Positions 1 to 9,650 of a stretch of 59,994 nucleotides of DNA are shown in pieces. Each line of letters opens with the position of its first letter. Positions within the stretch are counted from its first letter, which is position 1. Location of the stretch: positions 1-59,994 of the forward strand of contig SXUJ01000159.1 of assembly GCA_005790565.1 (NCBI GenBank). Reading direction: 5' to 3'. This DNA is from Planctomycetia bacterium. GTDB taxonomy: Bacteria > Planctomycetota > Phycisphaerae > Phycisphaerales > SM1A02. The notes beneath the pieces were generated by a model. The model had not been told where the DNA came from, made no database searches, and saw nothing but the letters and a program-made list of their open reading frames with translations. A program made the position numbers and the translations under genes.

Positions 1-636
1 CCCACACTTTGCGCGGCATTCATCGTTTCCTCCTTGCTCCCTTGCTCGGGCGCAGACGCCGCGGATCTCAAAGTCGGCTCCGCCGCGCCAAAAATTTCCG
101 TGGATGGCTGGGTGAAAGGTGAGCGGGTTCGAAAGCTTGAACCGGGAACCGCGTATGTGGTGGAGTTCTGGGCGACCTGGTGTCCGCCGTGCGTCGCAAG
201 CATTCCGCATCTCACCGAGTTGCAGAAGGCAAATCCCAACATCATTTTCATTGGCGTGGCGGGCAGCGAGCGCACGAAGAACGCCGCGGCCGGAGTGAAG
301 AAGTTTGTTGCCGGTCAAGGTGAGAAGATGGAGTACAGAGTTGCGATTGATAGCGACAATTCCATGAGCAAGGCATGGATGCAAGCTGCCAAGCAGGGCG
401 GCATTCCCTGCGCATTTGTCGTGGGCACGGACGGAAAGATCGCGTTCATTGGACACCCAACAAGCGATCAATTCTCCGAGGCCATTGCAGTGCAATCGAA
501 GAGCAGCAAGCTGCCGGAGAAGAAGCCGGCGAAGTCTGACGACAGTGATGCCGGTGAAGCAAGAGAAACCGCACCCGTGGAAGAGGCACCGGCGAAGCCC
601 GCTGGTTCCTCTGACGCGCCTGCAAAGCCGATCTGA
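1..636 (+). CDS. TlpA/thioredoxin-like exported protein, 5' end probably truncated by window edge
   Basis: WATWCPPC thioredoxin-type motif; frame is open to base 1 (PTLCAAFIVSSLLPCSGADA looks like a signal peptide); low-complexity Pro/Ala/Lys C-tail. Confidence 0.8.
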   Translation, partial: PTLCAAFIVSSLLPCSGADAADLKVGSAAPKISVDGWVKGERVRKLEPGTAYVVEFWATWCPPCVASIPHLTELQKANPNIIFIGVAGSERTKNAAAGVKKFVAGQGEKMEYRVAIDSDNSMSKAWMQAAKQGGIPCAFVVGTDGKIAFIGHPTSDQFSEAIAVQSKSSKLPEKKPAKSDDSDAGEARETAPVEEAPAKPAGSSDAPAKPI

Positions 637-746
637 GCCGAACTGCGAAAGACTGATTGCTTGCGAGGATTGGGATTCGATCGTGAACATCTTGGTCCCG
701 TCGTCCCCGCCTCAGTAGGAACGGGCAACACCTCGCGGGACCACTC

Positions 747-3464
747 ATGTCGACCGAATCTCCGCTTTGCCATCGCGCTTCATCCTCCCTGCGAACACTC
801 TCGAGTGCCGCGCTTGCATTCGTCTGCGCGACCTCCGGGCTCGCGCAGACTGGCTTCATCAACTTTGAATCACCGCAGTCGCACCCGATTGATGTCACGC
901 CGGATGGAAGCAAACTCGTCGCGGTCAATACGGCGGACGGCCAGTTGGAGGTCTTCGACCTCGTCGACGGAATGCCGGTGCGGCGAGGCGCAGTTCCGGT
1001 TGGTGTGGATCCAGTTTCCGTGCGCGTTCGCAGTAACGGTGAAGCTTGGGTCGTGAACCAGATCTCCGATTCCGTCAGTGTGGTGGACCTCGCCTCGATG
1101 CGCGTGATGCGCACCATACTCGTGGGCGATGAGCCGGCCGACATTGTCTTTACGGTGAAGCCCGCGCGCGCGTTTGTATCACTCGCCGCATCGTCGAGGT
1201 TGGTGAGCTTTGATCCCGCGAGTGCGACGCCGAGCCTGACGACTACGGTGATCAACGGCGCACAGCCGCGCGCGCTCGCAGTCAGCCCCTCCGGCACGCT
1301 TGTCTATGTCGCGATCTTTGAATCGGGCAACAAGACAACCGTCATTCCACGGACCACAGTGAACAGCCCGGCAAGTCCCTACGCGGGCGTCAATCCTCCG
1401 CCGAACTCGGGGAACGCATTCAATCCACCCCGCGCCGTCGGTCAACCACTGCCGCCACGAGTCGCACACATCGCGCGCAAGAATGCCGCGAATCAGTGGA
1501 TCGATGACAACAACCGAAACTGGACCAGTCAGATCACTTGGGATGTCGTCGACAACGATATCGCGGTTGTGAACGGGACAACGCTTGCGACGACTTATGT
1601 CACTGGCTTGATGAGTTGTGTGGCAGGGATTGGCGTCGCGCCGAGCGGAACGATCTTGGCAGTCGGCATCGAGGCGAGTAACGAGATTCGATTTGAGCCC
1701 GTGATTGACGCAAAGTTCGCGAAGATGTTTGGCGCATTCGTCCAATCCGGCGGTACTGGCACGCCAGTGATTACGGATCTCAACCCGCATCTCACCTACA
1801 CGACATCCTCCATTCCTGAACTCGAGCGGTATCAGTCGATTGGCGATCCGCGCGGCGTTGCGTGGTTGCCCGACGGCAGTGCCGCGTTCGTGGCATCGCT
1901 TGGTTCGAACGCAGTCATCGCGTTGAGCCCCTCCGGTTCCCGACTCGCGAAAGTCGCGGTGGGAGAGGGGCCCAGCGGTCTCGTTGCGTCGCCGAGCGGG
2001 GACTTTGTGTATGTGCTGAATCGTTTCGACGGGTCGGTGAGTGCGATCAGCTCGACATCGCTTGCCGAGTCTGCGCGCGTGGCCTTCCACGATGCGACGC
2101 CGATCCTTGTGAAGAACGGTCGTCGCTTCATCTTCGACACGAATCTCACCTCCGGCCTCGGCCACACAGCATGCGCGACGTGCCACATCGATGGTCGCAG
2201 CGATCGACTCGGGTGGGACCTTGGGGATCCGACCGGCGCGGTGCAGGCATTCGATGAGACCTGTCAAGTTCCGGGTTGCATTGCGTGGCATCCCATGAAG
2301 GGGCCTATGACAACGCAGACACTCTTCGGCATCATCGGGAACGAGCCGATGCACTGGCGCGGCGAGAAGGATGACATCACGGAGTTCAACGCGGCGTTTA
2401 CACATCTCCAAGGTCGATCGGCGGAGCTGACGATGGCGGAGATGTCGTCGATGACCGACTACCTCGCGTCCCTCACCTTCCCTCCTAATCCGAACCGAAA
2501 CCTCGACAATTCACTCAAGACATCGCTGCCGATCTTTGGCGGCGTGGTGACCGGTATCGGCGGCACGGGCAATCCGGTTACGGGGCAAACGATCTTTAAC
2601 AACGCGCAGATCTTTGGCGCGCCTCCTGGGCTGACTTGCCTCAATTGTCACGCGGGGATCATCGGCTCCAACAATGTTGTGGACATTCCTGCTCCCGGTG
2701 GCGAAGCGCAGAATCGCAAGAACGCTCCACTTCGCGATGTTTGGCGAAAGGTAGGCGCGAATCGAGGCTCAACGACGGCGCTTCGCGGTTTCGGGTTTGA
2801 CCACAATGGAGAAGAGGCGACGATTCAGGACCTGCTCTCGGTCGGGTTTGCATTCCCTGGGGGCGCGGTTGGTGCGCAGCAGCGTCGTGATGTCGAAGCA
2901 TTCTGCCTCTCGTTTGGCACGGAGACACTCGCAGGTGTCGGAGCGCAGACGACGGCGACCGGAGTCGGCAACGACACGGCGCGCATCAATGCATTCGTGG
3001 CATTGGCGTCGGCCGGTCAGGTTGCACTCATCGTGAAGGGCAATCAAAGTGGTGCCGCGAGGGGATGGGTGTTCCAAGGCGGAAGTTTCCGAAGCGATCG
3101 TGCGGCAGAGCCGCTGCTCTCGCCCGCGCAACTGCTCGCGCTGGCCTCGGTTGGGAGTGAATTGACTTACACACTTGTCCCCGCCGGAACGCAGTTGCGA
3201 CTGGGCGTCGATCGCGATACCGACACGTACTTCGATGCGGATGAGATTCTCGCAGGCAGCGACCCCGCGGACGCCAACAGCATCCCTAGTGTCTGCCTCG
3301 CCGATATCGCGCCGACGCAACATGATGGAGTTGTCAACGCGCAGGACCTGTCAGCGATGTTGTCGCAATGGGGATCGGGGGGATTTGCCGATCTCAATCA
3401 TGATGGGATCACCGACGCTGCCGACATGTCAATACTTCTGAGCGCATGGGGAGATTGCAACTAG
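747..3464 (+). CDS. Exported YVTN-type beta-propeller / di-heme cytochrome c-like protein with C-terminal dockerin-like doublet
   Basis: Signal peptide; repeated 'SPSGDFVYVLNRFDGSVS'-type propeller blades; two CxxCH heme motifs (CATCH, CLNCH); C-terminal HDGVVNAQDLSAMLSQWG...NHDGITDAADMSILLSAWGDC. Confidence 0.8.
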   Translation: MSTESPLCHRASSSLRTLSSAALAFVCATSGLAQTGFINFESPQSHPIDVTPDGSKLVAVNTADGQLEVFDLVDGMPVRRGAVPVGVDPVSVRVRSNGEAWVVNQISDSVSVVDLASMRVMRTILVGDEPADIVFTVKPARAFVSLAASSRLVSFDPASATPSLTTTVINGAQPRALAVSPSGTLVYVAIFESGNKTTVIPRTTVNSPASPYAGVNPPPNSGNAFNPPRAVGQPLPPRVAHIARKNAANQWIDDNNRNWTSQITWDVVDNDIAVVNGTTLATTYVTGLMSCVAGIGVAPSGTILAVGIEASNEIRFEPVIDAKFAKMFGAFVQSGGTGTPVITDLNPHLTYTTSSIPELERYQSIGDPRGVAWLPDGSAAFVASLGSNAVIALSPSGSRLAKVAVGEGPSGLVASPSGDFVYVLNRFDGSVSAISSTSLAESARVAFHDATPILVKNGRRFIFDTNLTSGLGHTACATCHIDGRSDRLGWDLGDPTGAVQAFDETCQVPGCIAWHPMKGPMTTQTLFGIIGNEPMHWRGEKDDITEFNAAFTHLQGRSAELTMAEMSSMTDYLASLTFPPNPNRNLDNSLKTSLPIFGGVVTGIGGTGNPVTGQTIFNNAQIFGAPPGLTCLNCHAGIIGSNNVVDIPAPGGEAQNRKNAPLRDVWRKVGANRGSTTALRGFGFDHNGEEATIQDLLSVGFAFPGGAVGAQQRRDVEAFCLSFGTETLAGVGAQTTATGVGNDTARINAFVALASAGQVALIVKGNQSGAARGWVFQGGSFRSDRAAEPLLSPAQLLALASVGSELTYTLVPAGTQLRLGVDRDTDTYFDADEILAGSDPADANSIPSVCLADIAPTQHDGVVNAQDLSAMLSQWGSGGFADLNHDGITDAADMSILLSAWGDCN

Positions 3465-3542
3465 TTCGTGCCTGTGCATCGATCCTGTCTGCACCGGTGC
3501 GCCGAGTGGTCGCGTATACTTCGTGCTCGCTCGGAACTTCTC

Positions 3543-3860
3543 ATGTCAAACATCACGGAACCCACTGGCTACAGTCACGAAGACGCACGCTTTCACGAAC
3601 TCGACGCGAAGGCCCTGGAAAAAATGCGCGCTCAGTTAGACGCAAAGCGGAAGGCCGCGGCGAGTGCCGAGGCGAAGTCCGCACATTGGCTTCGCTGCCC
3701 AAAGTGTGGCGCGGAGATGAAGGAGCAGGCGTTTGAGAATGTCGCGATCGATCAATGCCAATCCTGCAAGGGCGTGTTCTTTGACAGCGGCGAACTGGAG
3801 TTGCTCCTCAGCCACTCGAAGGCGCGTGCTGGTTTGCTTGGACGGCTTTTCAATCGATGA
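3543..3860 (+). CDS. TFIIB-type zinc ribbon protein
   Basis: CPKCGAEMKEQAFENVAIDQCQSCKGVFFDSGELE, typical zf-TFIIB family pattern. Confidence 0.8.
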   Translation: MSNITEPTGYSHEDARFHELDAKALEKMRAQLDAKRKAAASAEAKSAHWLRCPKCGAEMKEQAFENVAIDQCQSCKGVFFDSGELELLLSHSKARAGLLGRLFNR

Positions 3861-3882
3861 ATCGCACTCTACTGGCGAATCG

Positions 3883-3927
3883 ACCTCCATCACCTCCCAT
3901 ACCTCCAATACCTCCATGACCTCCACC
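3883..3927 (+). repeat. 5 x 9-bp tandem repeat, consensus ACCTCCNNN
   Basis: ACCTCCATC/ACCTCCCAT/ACCTCCAAT/ACCTCCATG/ACCTCCACC read directly. Confidence 0.95.
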
Positions 3928-4512
3928 CATCGAATCTCCCGACTCTCACTCGCCGCACTCGCAGCGACCACAACGATTCTCCTCGCAGTCGCGATGCCGG
4001 CGATCGCGCAGGACGCACCAGTTTCTTCGAAGTCCGTCCCAACACAGGAGGCGCCCGGCGCGCAGAACGGAGAGCAGGCACCCGTGCGCGGTGGTTCTCG
4101 TCGAGCAGGTCAAGACGGCGGCGCGCCTCGCGGTGGTCGCGGCGAGAATCCAAGCATGGGTGGTTCGATGAAGGCGATGAACCGAGCGCTCAAGTCACTC
4201 ACCGGATCGATCGAAGATGCATCGAAGACTGCGGACAATCTGAAGCTGATTGGTGAGATGGAGCGAGGTTGTATTCTCGCGAAGAACGCGCCGCTCCCCG
4301 CGGACATCCTGAAGGACGCGGCGGGCGATGCGGCGAAGGCGGAAGTTGCGACGCGCTTCCGCAAAGACATGATTCGGCTTGCTCAAGCGCTGCTTGAACT
4401 TGAACTCGCCGTCATGAATGGCAAACTTTCCGCTGCGAAGTCGATGCTTGCCAAGATCGACGCTGAGAAGGACCACGCGCACGAAGAGTTTGGCGTCGAC
4501 GAAGACGAGTGA
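3916..4512 (+). CDS. Exported hypothetical protein (signal peptide plus helical C-terminal domain)
   Basis: MTSTHRISRLSLAALAATTTILLAVAMPAIAQDAP signal peptide; start codon lies in repeat unit 4. Confidence 0.65.
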   Translation: MTSTHRISRLSLAALAATTTILLAVAMPAIAQDAPVSSKSVPTQEAPGAQNGEQAPVRGGSRRAGQDGGAPRGGRGENPSMGGSMKAMNRALKSLTGSIEDASKTADNLKLIGEMERGCILAKNAPLPADILKDAAGDAAKAEVATRFRKDMIRLAQALLELELAVMNGKLSAAKSMLAKIDAEKDHAHEEFGVDEDE

Positions 4513-4539
4513 TTCGCACGCGAGGTACGCGGTACGCGC

Positions 4540-5100
4540 TCAAGAGCCGTGGTCGGCGTTTGATTCGAACAGTAGCCACTGCATCATCGCGCCGCGATCT
4601 TCAATCGACCAACGCTCGTCATAGATGCATGCCCAGACCATGCGCCACTGTGCGTTTTTCTCGCCGTCAAGCTTCCAGTAACGAGCGGACTCCTCGGCGG
4701 TGATCTCGTTCGACCCGAACTTATGATCGAGTGGCAGCATGCTCCGCACCGTCGCGAGGTATGGCTTCGCGAGGTTACGGAAACTCTCGAATCGCGTCTC
4801 GGAGACGATTTGCTGTGCTCGAACCCGAACTTGTGCTTCGCTCACAGGGGCGGCAAGGCCGGTGGATCCCATGTCGTCGACCGAAATCTTCGTCGCGGGG
4901 CGAACTTTCAAGGATTCGAGTTCTTGGGGGGTGAGCGCTCGGCTCTGATTTCCGCTCTCAACCGTACGCGCCGCACTTGCCGGAGGCGTCGCATCACCCG
5001 CAGCATTCGTGTGCTCGCAGCCAACGACGAGAAGCCCTGACGCCGCACTCGCTGCAATGGCTCCAATCAGAGACAGAGTATGCAAATCTCGGCGGATCAC
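4540..5100 (-). CDS. Hypothetical lipoprotein
   Basis: LIGAIAASAASGLLVVGCEH lipobox-like sequence; probable GTG start overlaps the upstream prepilin stop (GTGA). Confidence 0.6.
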   Translation of the reverse strand: MIRRDLHTLSLIGAIAASAASGLLVVGCEHTNAAGDATPPASAARTVESGNQSRALTPQELESLKVRPATKISVDDMGSTGLAAPVSEAQVRVRAQQIVSETRFESFRNLAKPYLATVRSMLPLDHKFGSNEITAEESARYWKLDGEKNAQWRMVWACIYDERWSIEDRGAMMQWLLFESNADHGS

Positions 5101-5909
5101 CAATCTTGCCCTGGATAGAGGTGGAGGACGAGCCACTTGTAATCAGGAGTTTCGAAAAAGAAACTCTCTTGTTCGAGATTCATGAAGTGGTCGACGTCCG
5201 CCTGATTAGACGCGTGATGGAACGGCTCGGTATGCCCGTCCATGTACGAGAACTCCCAATACCCTGGATTCCAGTTGTGCAACTTGTCGCGCCAGACAAA
5301 GCTGAAGTTGCCCATGATCATCCAGCCATCGTGGTTGTATTTGCGATGATCGAATTCGCTGACGCAGCAGAGTGTTTCGGCTGGATGCACGACTTTCGAC
5401 ATGCGGTCGATCTGCGCGCTTGGAGGGCCGCCCCAGAAGACTGCGGTTTCGGTCGAGGCGAGGAATCCATTCAGTGAGTAACTCCGCAATCGATCGGTTG
5501 CCGAATGCGGATCGAACGGACTCTTGTAGACGGTGAGGTCTCCGATGTAACTCCACAGCGCGCCATTCGTCATGGCTGACTCCGTTTCGAAGCCTTCTTC
5601 GGTCGTGTTGCCAGCGACAGAACTCACAACCCAGTCGTAGGTAGGGTGCGCGCCAGTGTCAACCCCCGCAAACTTGCCACTATTCTCAACGAAGTAGGAG
5701 AGAAAGCCTGTCGTAATGGTTCGCTGATGCTGCATCGACTCAGTCATTCGAACTTGCTGCTTCAACTTTCCGGCGCCGACTAGAATCAGGGAGAGGAGGA
5801 ACCCAACGACCGCGACTACGACGAGCAATTCAACGAGCGTGAAGGCGCGTCGACGCGCTTGCACGAGCCCAGCCGGAGCGGCGGAAATTGTGAGTCGTTG
5901 TGCGTCCAT
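5097..5909 (-). CDS. Type II secretion/type IV pilus-like pseudopilin (prepilin-type N-terminal cleavage/methylation)
   Basis: RRRAFTLVELLVVVAVVGFLLSLILVGAGKLKQQ class III signal; C-terminal FSYMDGHTEPF similar to planctomycete H-X9-DG prepilin motif. Confidence 0.85.
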   Translation of the reverse strand: MDAQRLTISAAPAGLVQARRRAFTLVELLVVVAVVGFLLSLILVGAGKLKQQVRMTESMQHQRTITTGFLSYFVENSGKFAGVDTGAHPTYDWVVSSVAGNTTEEGFETESAMTNGALWSYIGDLTVYKSPFDPHSATDRLRSYSLNGFLASTETAVFWGGPPSAQIDRMSKVVHPAETLCCVSEFDHRKYNHDGWMIMGNFSFVWRDKLHNWNPGYWEFSYMDGHTEPFHHASNQADVDHFMNLEQESFFFETPDYKWLVLHLYPGQDW

Positions 5910-6119
5910 ACAAGGAACAATCGCTCAAGAAGCGGGTGCAGTCAAGGGTAGGTTCGCACCGAGTAGCGCGTTAGTTCCTGGTTTGAGGCGATCAGGGGTA
6001 GGGCAGGGTTGCGGAGCGGTGTTGGTTGTAGTAGTTTCTGATATCGGTTTCTTCGGAAGAACCGCTCGGTCCTGCGGCGAGAAGAGTGGAAAGCCTTAGA
6101 TGTTGCTAGGAGTGTTGGT

Positions 6120-7358
6120 ATGCGGATTCGAATCGTTTGGGGCGCTGTTTTCATAATCATTGTCGGGCGGGGAGCCGCATTCGAGGCAGCCGACCTCGGG
6201 CAGTCCGCGCCCCCTCCCGCGCCTCAGCCCATCGCGGCACCCCCAACGCCACCTCCGCCAGCGACGCCGCCAACCTGGCGCCGTGCCCGCCCCCGCCTCT
6301 TCCCAGCGGCCAAGGTCGCATTTCCGCAGATCGCATCCTGGGTGCAGGGTGGCCCGGTCGTTGGCTGGGAGCCGGGCAAGGTGTACCTCATCGAGTTTTT
6401 CCTCACGACCTGCGGGCATTGCGAGGAATCAGCCCCGCTCGTCGCTGAGTATGCGCGCGCATTCGCCGATCGCGGCGTTGTGCTCTTTGCAGTGACTGAA
6501 GAGGAGCCGGGACTCGTCACCGCGTGGCTCGGAGAAGAAAATCGACGGGAGGTACTCACCTACCCAATCGCCGCAGACCCAGACAAGTCGACGCTCTCGC
6601 AGTTTCAACTCGCCACGCTGCAACACACCACGCCGAGAGTCTTCGTTGTGCAAGACGGAGTGGTGCAGTGGTATGGACATCCCGACGAGCTGGACAAGCC
6701 GCTGGGTGCGGTGCTGGAGGGGACCTGGAAGCCGGAGTTGATTCGCGCGGAGTTCATCCTCAACTCGCAAGAGAAGCGCGCGCGGGATGAAATCAACCAG
6801 GCCTATGCGGCATGTGAAAAGAGTGGAGACTGGAGCCAACTGCGCATCCTTGTCGATGCGATTATCGCCGGATTTTCGGAACGAAAGTCAGTCTTCGAGT
6901 TGATTCGGTTTGGGGCACTTGTCGGATCGATGGGCGAAGAAGCGGAGGGGTACGCGTATGGACGCACGCTTGCGAGTCAGTACCAAGCAGACGCGACCGT
7001 GCTCCGGTCTATCGCAAAGACAGTCTTAAGTGCGGCGTATGTCCAGCATCGAGATGTCCCGTGGGCGTTTGAACTTGCGCAGCGAGCCGATGCCCTCTCA
7101 GGCGGAAACGATGCGCGCGCCGCCGAGACGCTCGCGCTTGCATTTTGGTCGATGGGCGATCGCGCACAAGCGCTTTCGAATCTGGAGCGTGCGATCTCAC
7201 TCGATGCGACGGGGAAACTGCGACCGCAGTGGGCGCAGAAACTTGCTCGCTGGAAGGATGCGGTTCCTGGCCCAGAGCCGAGTAAGGCGCGCAATACTGT
7301 CCGGGGGAAGACCGCCGACGATCCGAACGAGGATGAGTCCTCAACGACCGCAAAGTGA
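6120..7358 (+). CDS. Thioredoxin-like (TlpA family) protein with TPR-like C-terminal region
   Basis: YLIEFFLTTCGHCEESAPLVAEYA redox motif; repetitive helical C-terminus. Confidence 0.7.
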   Translation: MRIRIVWGAVFIIIVGRGAAFEAADLGQSAPPPAPQPIAAPPTPPPPATPPTWRRARPRLFPAAKVAFPQIASWVQGGPVVGWEPGKVYLIEFFLTTCGHCEESAPLVAEYARAFADRGVVLFAVTEEEPGLVTAWLGEENRREVLTYPIAADPDKSTLSQFQLATLQHTTPRVFVVQDGVVQWYGHPDELDKPLGAVLEGTWKPELIRAEFILNSQEKRARDEINQAYAACEKSGDWSQLRILVDAIIAGFSERKSVFELIRFGALVGSMGEEAEGYAYGRTLASQYQADATVLRSIAKTVLSAAYVQHRDVPWAFELAQRADALSGGNDARAAETLALAFWSMGDRAQALSNLERAISLDATGKLRPQWAQKLARWKDAVPGPEPSKARNTVRGKTADDPNEDESSTTAK

Positions 7359-7505
7359 ATCGAATCTCGCGGGGAGAAGCGTTGCGCATCCGTGGCGGTG
7401 CTCGGGAAGGCGCGTGGATGACTCGGAAGAAGCATGCACACGGACCGAGGTTGCGCTGCGCACAGAACCGTGAAGGTGAGCAGTCGCGTGAGTTATGATG
7501 GATCG

Positions 7506-8114
7506 ATGCGCGTTTCCAACTCAATCGTCAAGCACTCATTTGTTTTCGTCGGTCTTTTCGCCTGCGCTGGATGTGGGGGGCAGGGGCCGCTCAATAGAGA
7601 TCCCATGAGTCCGAGCGTGAAGGACTCATTGGTTGATCCGGAGCCTGACATCACTCGCGCGATTGGCGCGGATTTCTCGACCTTCAGTTCCGTACTTGTT
7701 GAGTTTCCAACCATCGCGCCTGATGCAACGCAAGGTGATGATGTTGAGTCGGCGCAACTCGACGACTTGCGCGCGAAACTGCAGAAGGACCTTGAGTCCG
7801 CGTTCTTCAAAAGGTACGCGCGGGCGTCTGCCGCAGGGCCGCAGGTGCTCGTCGTGCGCGCGAAAATCGTGCGGGCGGTTCCGAACAAGCCGTTCCGAAA
7901 TCTCGTGCCGGCTAGCCGCGTGATGGGATCGGGGCGGGGTTACGCGGCAGTGGAGGCGACGATTTCAAACGGCGGTGATGGTGCGCTGATGCTTCGCTTC
8001 CGCGACACAGACGCGACGAGTCGGGCCGGCTTGGAACAGTTCAGTACGTGGGGAGCGGTTGAAAAAACCTTCGAGCTTTGGGCGGCTGCCATTGAGGGCG
8101 CGACGGGTCGCTGA
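7506..8114 (+). CDS. Lipoprotein, possible DUF3313 family
   Basis: LFACAGCGG lipobox; overall pattern resembles DUF3313. Confidence 0.5.
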   Translation: MRVSNSIVKHSFVFVGLFACAGCGGQGPLNRDPMSPSVKDSLVDPEPDITRAIGADFSTFSSVLVEFPTIAPDATQGDDVESAQLDDLRAKLQKDLESAFFKRYARASAAGPQVLVVRAKIVRAVPNKPFRNLVPASRVMGSGRGYAAVEATISNGGDGALMLRFRDTDATSRAGLEQFSTWGAVEKTFELWAAAIEGATGR

Positions 8115-8216
8115 CATCGTGCGCGAAGGAAATCGCGAACGAGGATCCTCGAAAGCGGTTCAGGCAGTTCGCCTAGGGGCAGTGACACTTACAAGCGATG
8201 CACGCAAAAACGAACA

Positions 8217-8242
8217 CGGGGCGGTTCTTGCGAACCGCCCCG
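8217..8242 (-). terminator. Rho-independent terminator of the PEP-CTERM-like gene
   Basis: 11-bp perfect stem CGGGGCGGTTC/GAACCGCCCCG, loop of 4, T-run on minus strand. Confidence 0.8.
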
Positions 8243-8310
8243 AGTCATGTGTCAACTTGGCTTGACTCTCTCCAGTTCCGAGAAACCGTGCGAGGTCAAC
8301 CGATTCGCGA

Positions 8311-8865
8311 TTAGCGGCGACGACGGCCAGCGAGGCCGGCGAGACCGAGAAGGGCGATCGCGCCTGGAGCTGGAACCTCGTTCACGCCGTGAAGCGTGAT
8401 CGTGCCACTCCATGTGCCGGAGGTGCCAGCAGCACCGTAACCGTTTCCGATCCAGACCGACATGGTTGGATTTGCAGCCATGTCAATGCCGGTCGTGAAA
8501 TTCACGGTGCCGATCGAGGTCGTACCAACCGCAGAGCTTCCGCCGTTTGGCCAGAAGTACCGCTGACCGGCTTGGAGGTTCGAGTACCCGCCGCACTGGA
8601 GCATGCCGCCCGCTGCGAGAGGCGTACCAGCAACATACACGGCCAGATCGTCGGCGTAGGTCCAGGAAACCGAGGCGTTGAGGACGACGTTGATGGAAGC
8701 GCCGGTGAGGGTGCCCGAGAGGCTGCCCGCGGTCGCGGCTTCCACAAAGTTAAATCCTGCGAACGTTTGGCTCGTCAAGGTGTAGGTCACATCGGCCGAG
8801 GCGGCGGATGCAACGGCGGCAGCGAGCGTGCCGACTGCAAGCATGGTCTTCATGAGTCTCTCCAA
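8311..8865 (-). CDS. PEP-CTERM-like sorted protein
   Basis: Signal peptide; C-terminal VPAPGAIALLGLAGLAGRRRR. Confidence 0.8.
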   Translation of the reverse strand: MERLMKTMLAVGTLAAAVASAASADVTYTLTSQTFAGFNFVEAATAGSLSGTLTGASINVVLNASVSWTYADDLAVYVAGTPLAAGGMLQCGGYSNLQAGQRYFWPNGGSSAVGTTSIGTVNFTTGIDMAANPTMSVWIGNGYGAAGTSGTWSGTITLHGVNEVPAPGAIALLGLAGLAGRRRR

Positions 8866-9650
8866 AGAAAAAAGGGTGTGATTTCAGACGGTCAAACAAA
8901 CCAGTGCAACCGTGAAACGAGCACGCTCTCAATCGTGCGCGAATCCAGCGGTAACTCTCAACGGGGAGAGTGACCCAACGAAGCCAGGGTGCAAACGAAA
9001 CACCCGGATTTTATGAGAATTTACAGGGTCGGTATTGGGACGCGCATAACTAGAGCAGCGCCAACGCATTGCGATGCAACGCTGGCGGTGAGGATTGGAT
9101 TGTGCGGCACAATTGGAAGGACGGCTGTGCTCGACCGTTTCCGCAATGCGAGCGGGGAAGGCGCGCCGCTAGATATCGGTCGGGGAACCTCTGAACTGGC
9201 ACGCGCTGCCTAGTCAGAGGGGCCTGGATTGGAGTTTGAGCCGTGGGACTGGGTCCAGTTGCGCCTCGATGCCCCGTGACGGGTCAATACCCAGCACCTA
9301 TAGAAAGCGGGGCCTTCACCGACCACTTGTTTCTGGACTCGGGAGTCTTTGCGGGACCGCTCGTCTCCCCTTGGGAAGGGCTACAAACTTGGAATTGGGA
9401 CGCGGTATCAAACCCCCGAGCGGATGACCGACCGCCCACGCACTTTGAGCTCACCGAACGCAATCGCCGACACGCAATGCGCGAAGGGAGCGCGCTCGTT
9501 CATCAGAGACCTGCACTCGCCGAGCGTCGGGTGGCTTCGGAAAATCTCCGGCACGATGTGTTCGCCCCGAGCGAGACTTCCAACCTCGGTGCTCGCGTGC
9601 GCTCGGGGCTGGCCGCCAGGCGCGAGTTCCGCTTGTAGGCTGTCAGGTCG

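Noticed and set aside
1179-2411. Long antisense ORF (410 aa) opposite the propeller gene
   Set aside because: Shadow ORF in a high-GC genome; Arg/Cys/His-rich, no motifs, opposite a well-supported CDS.
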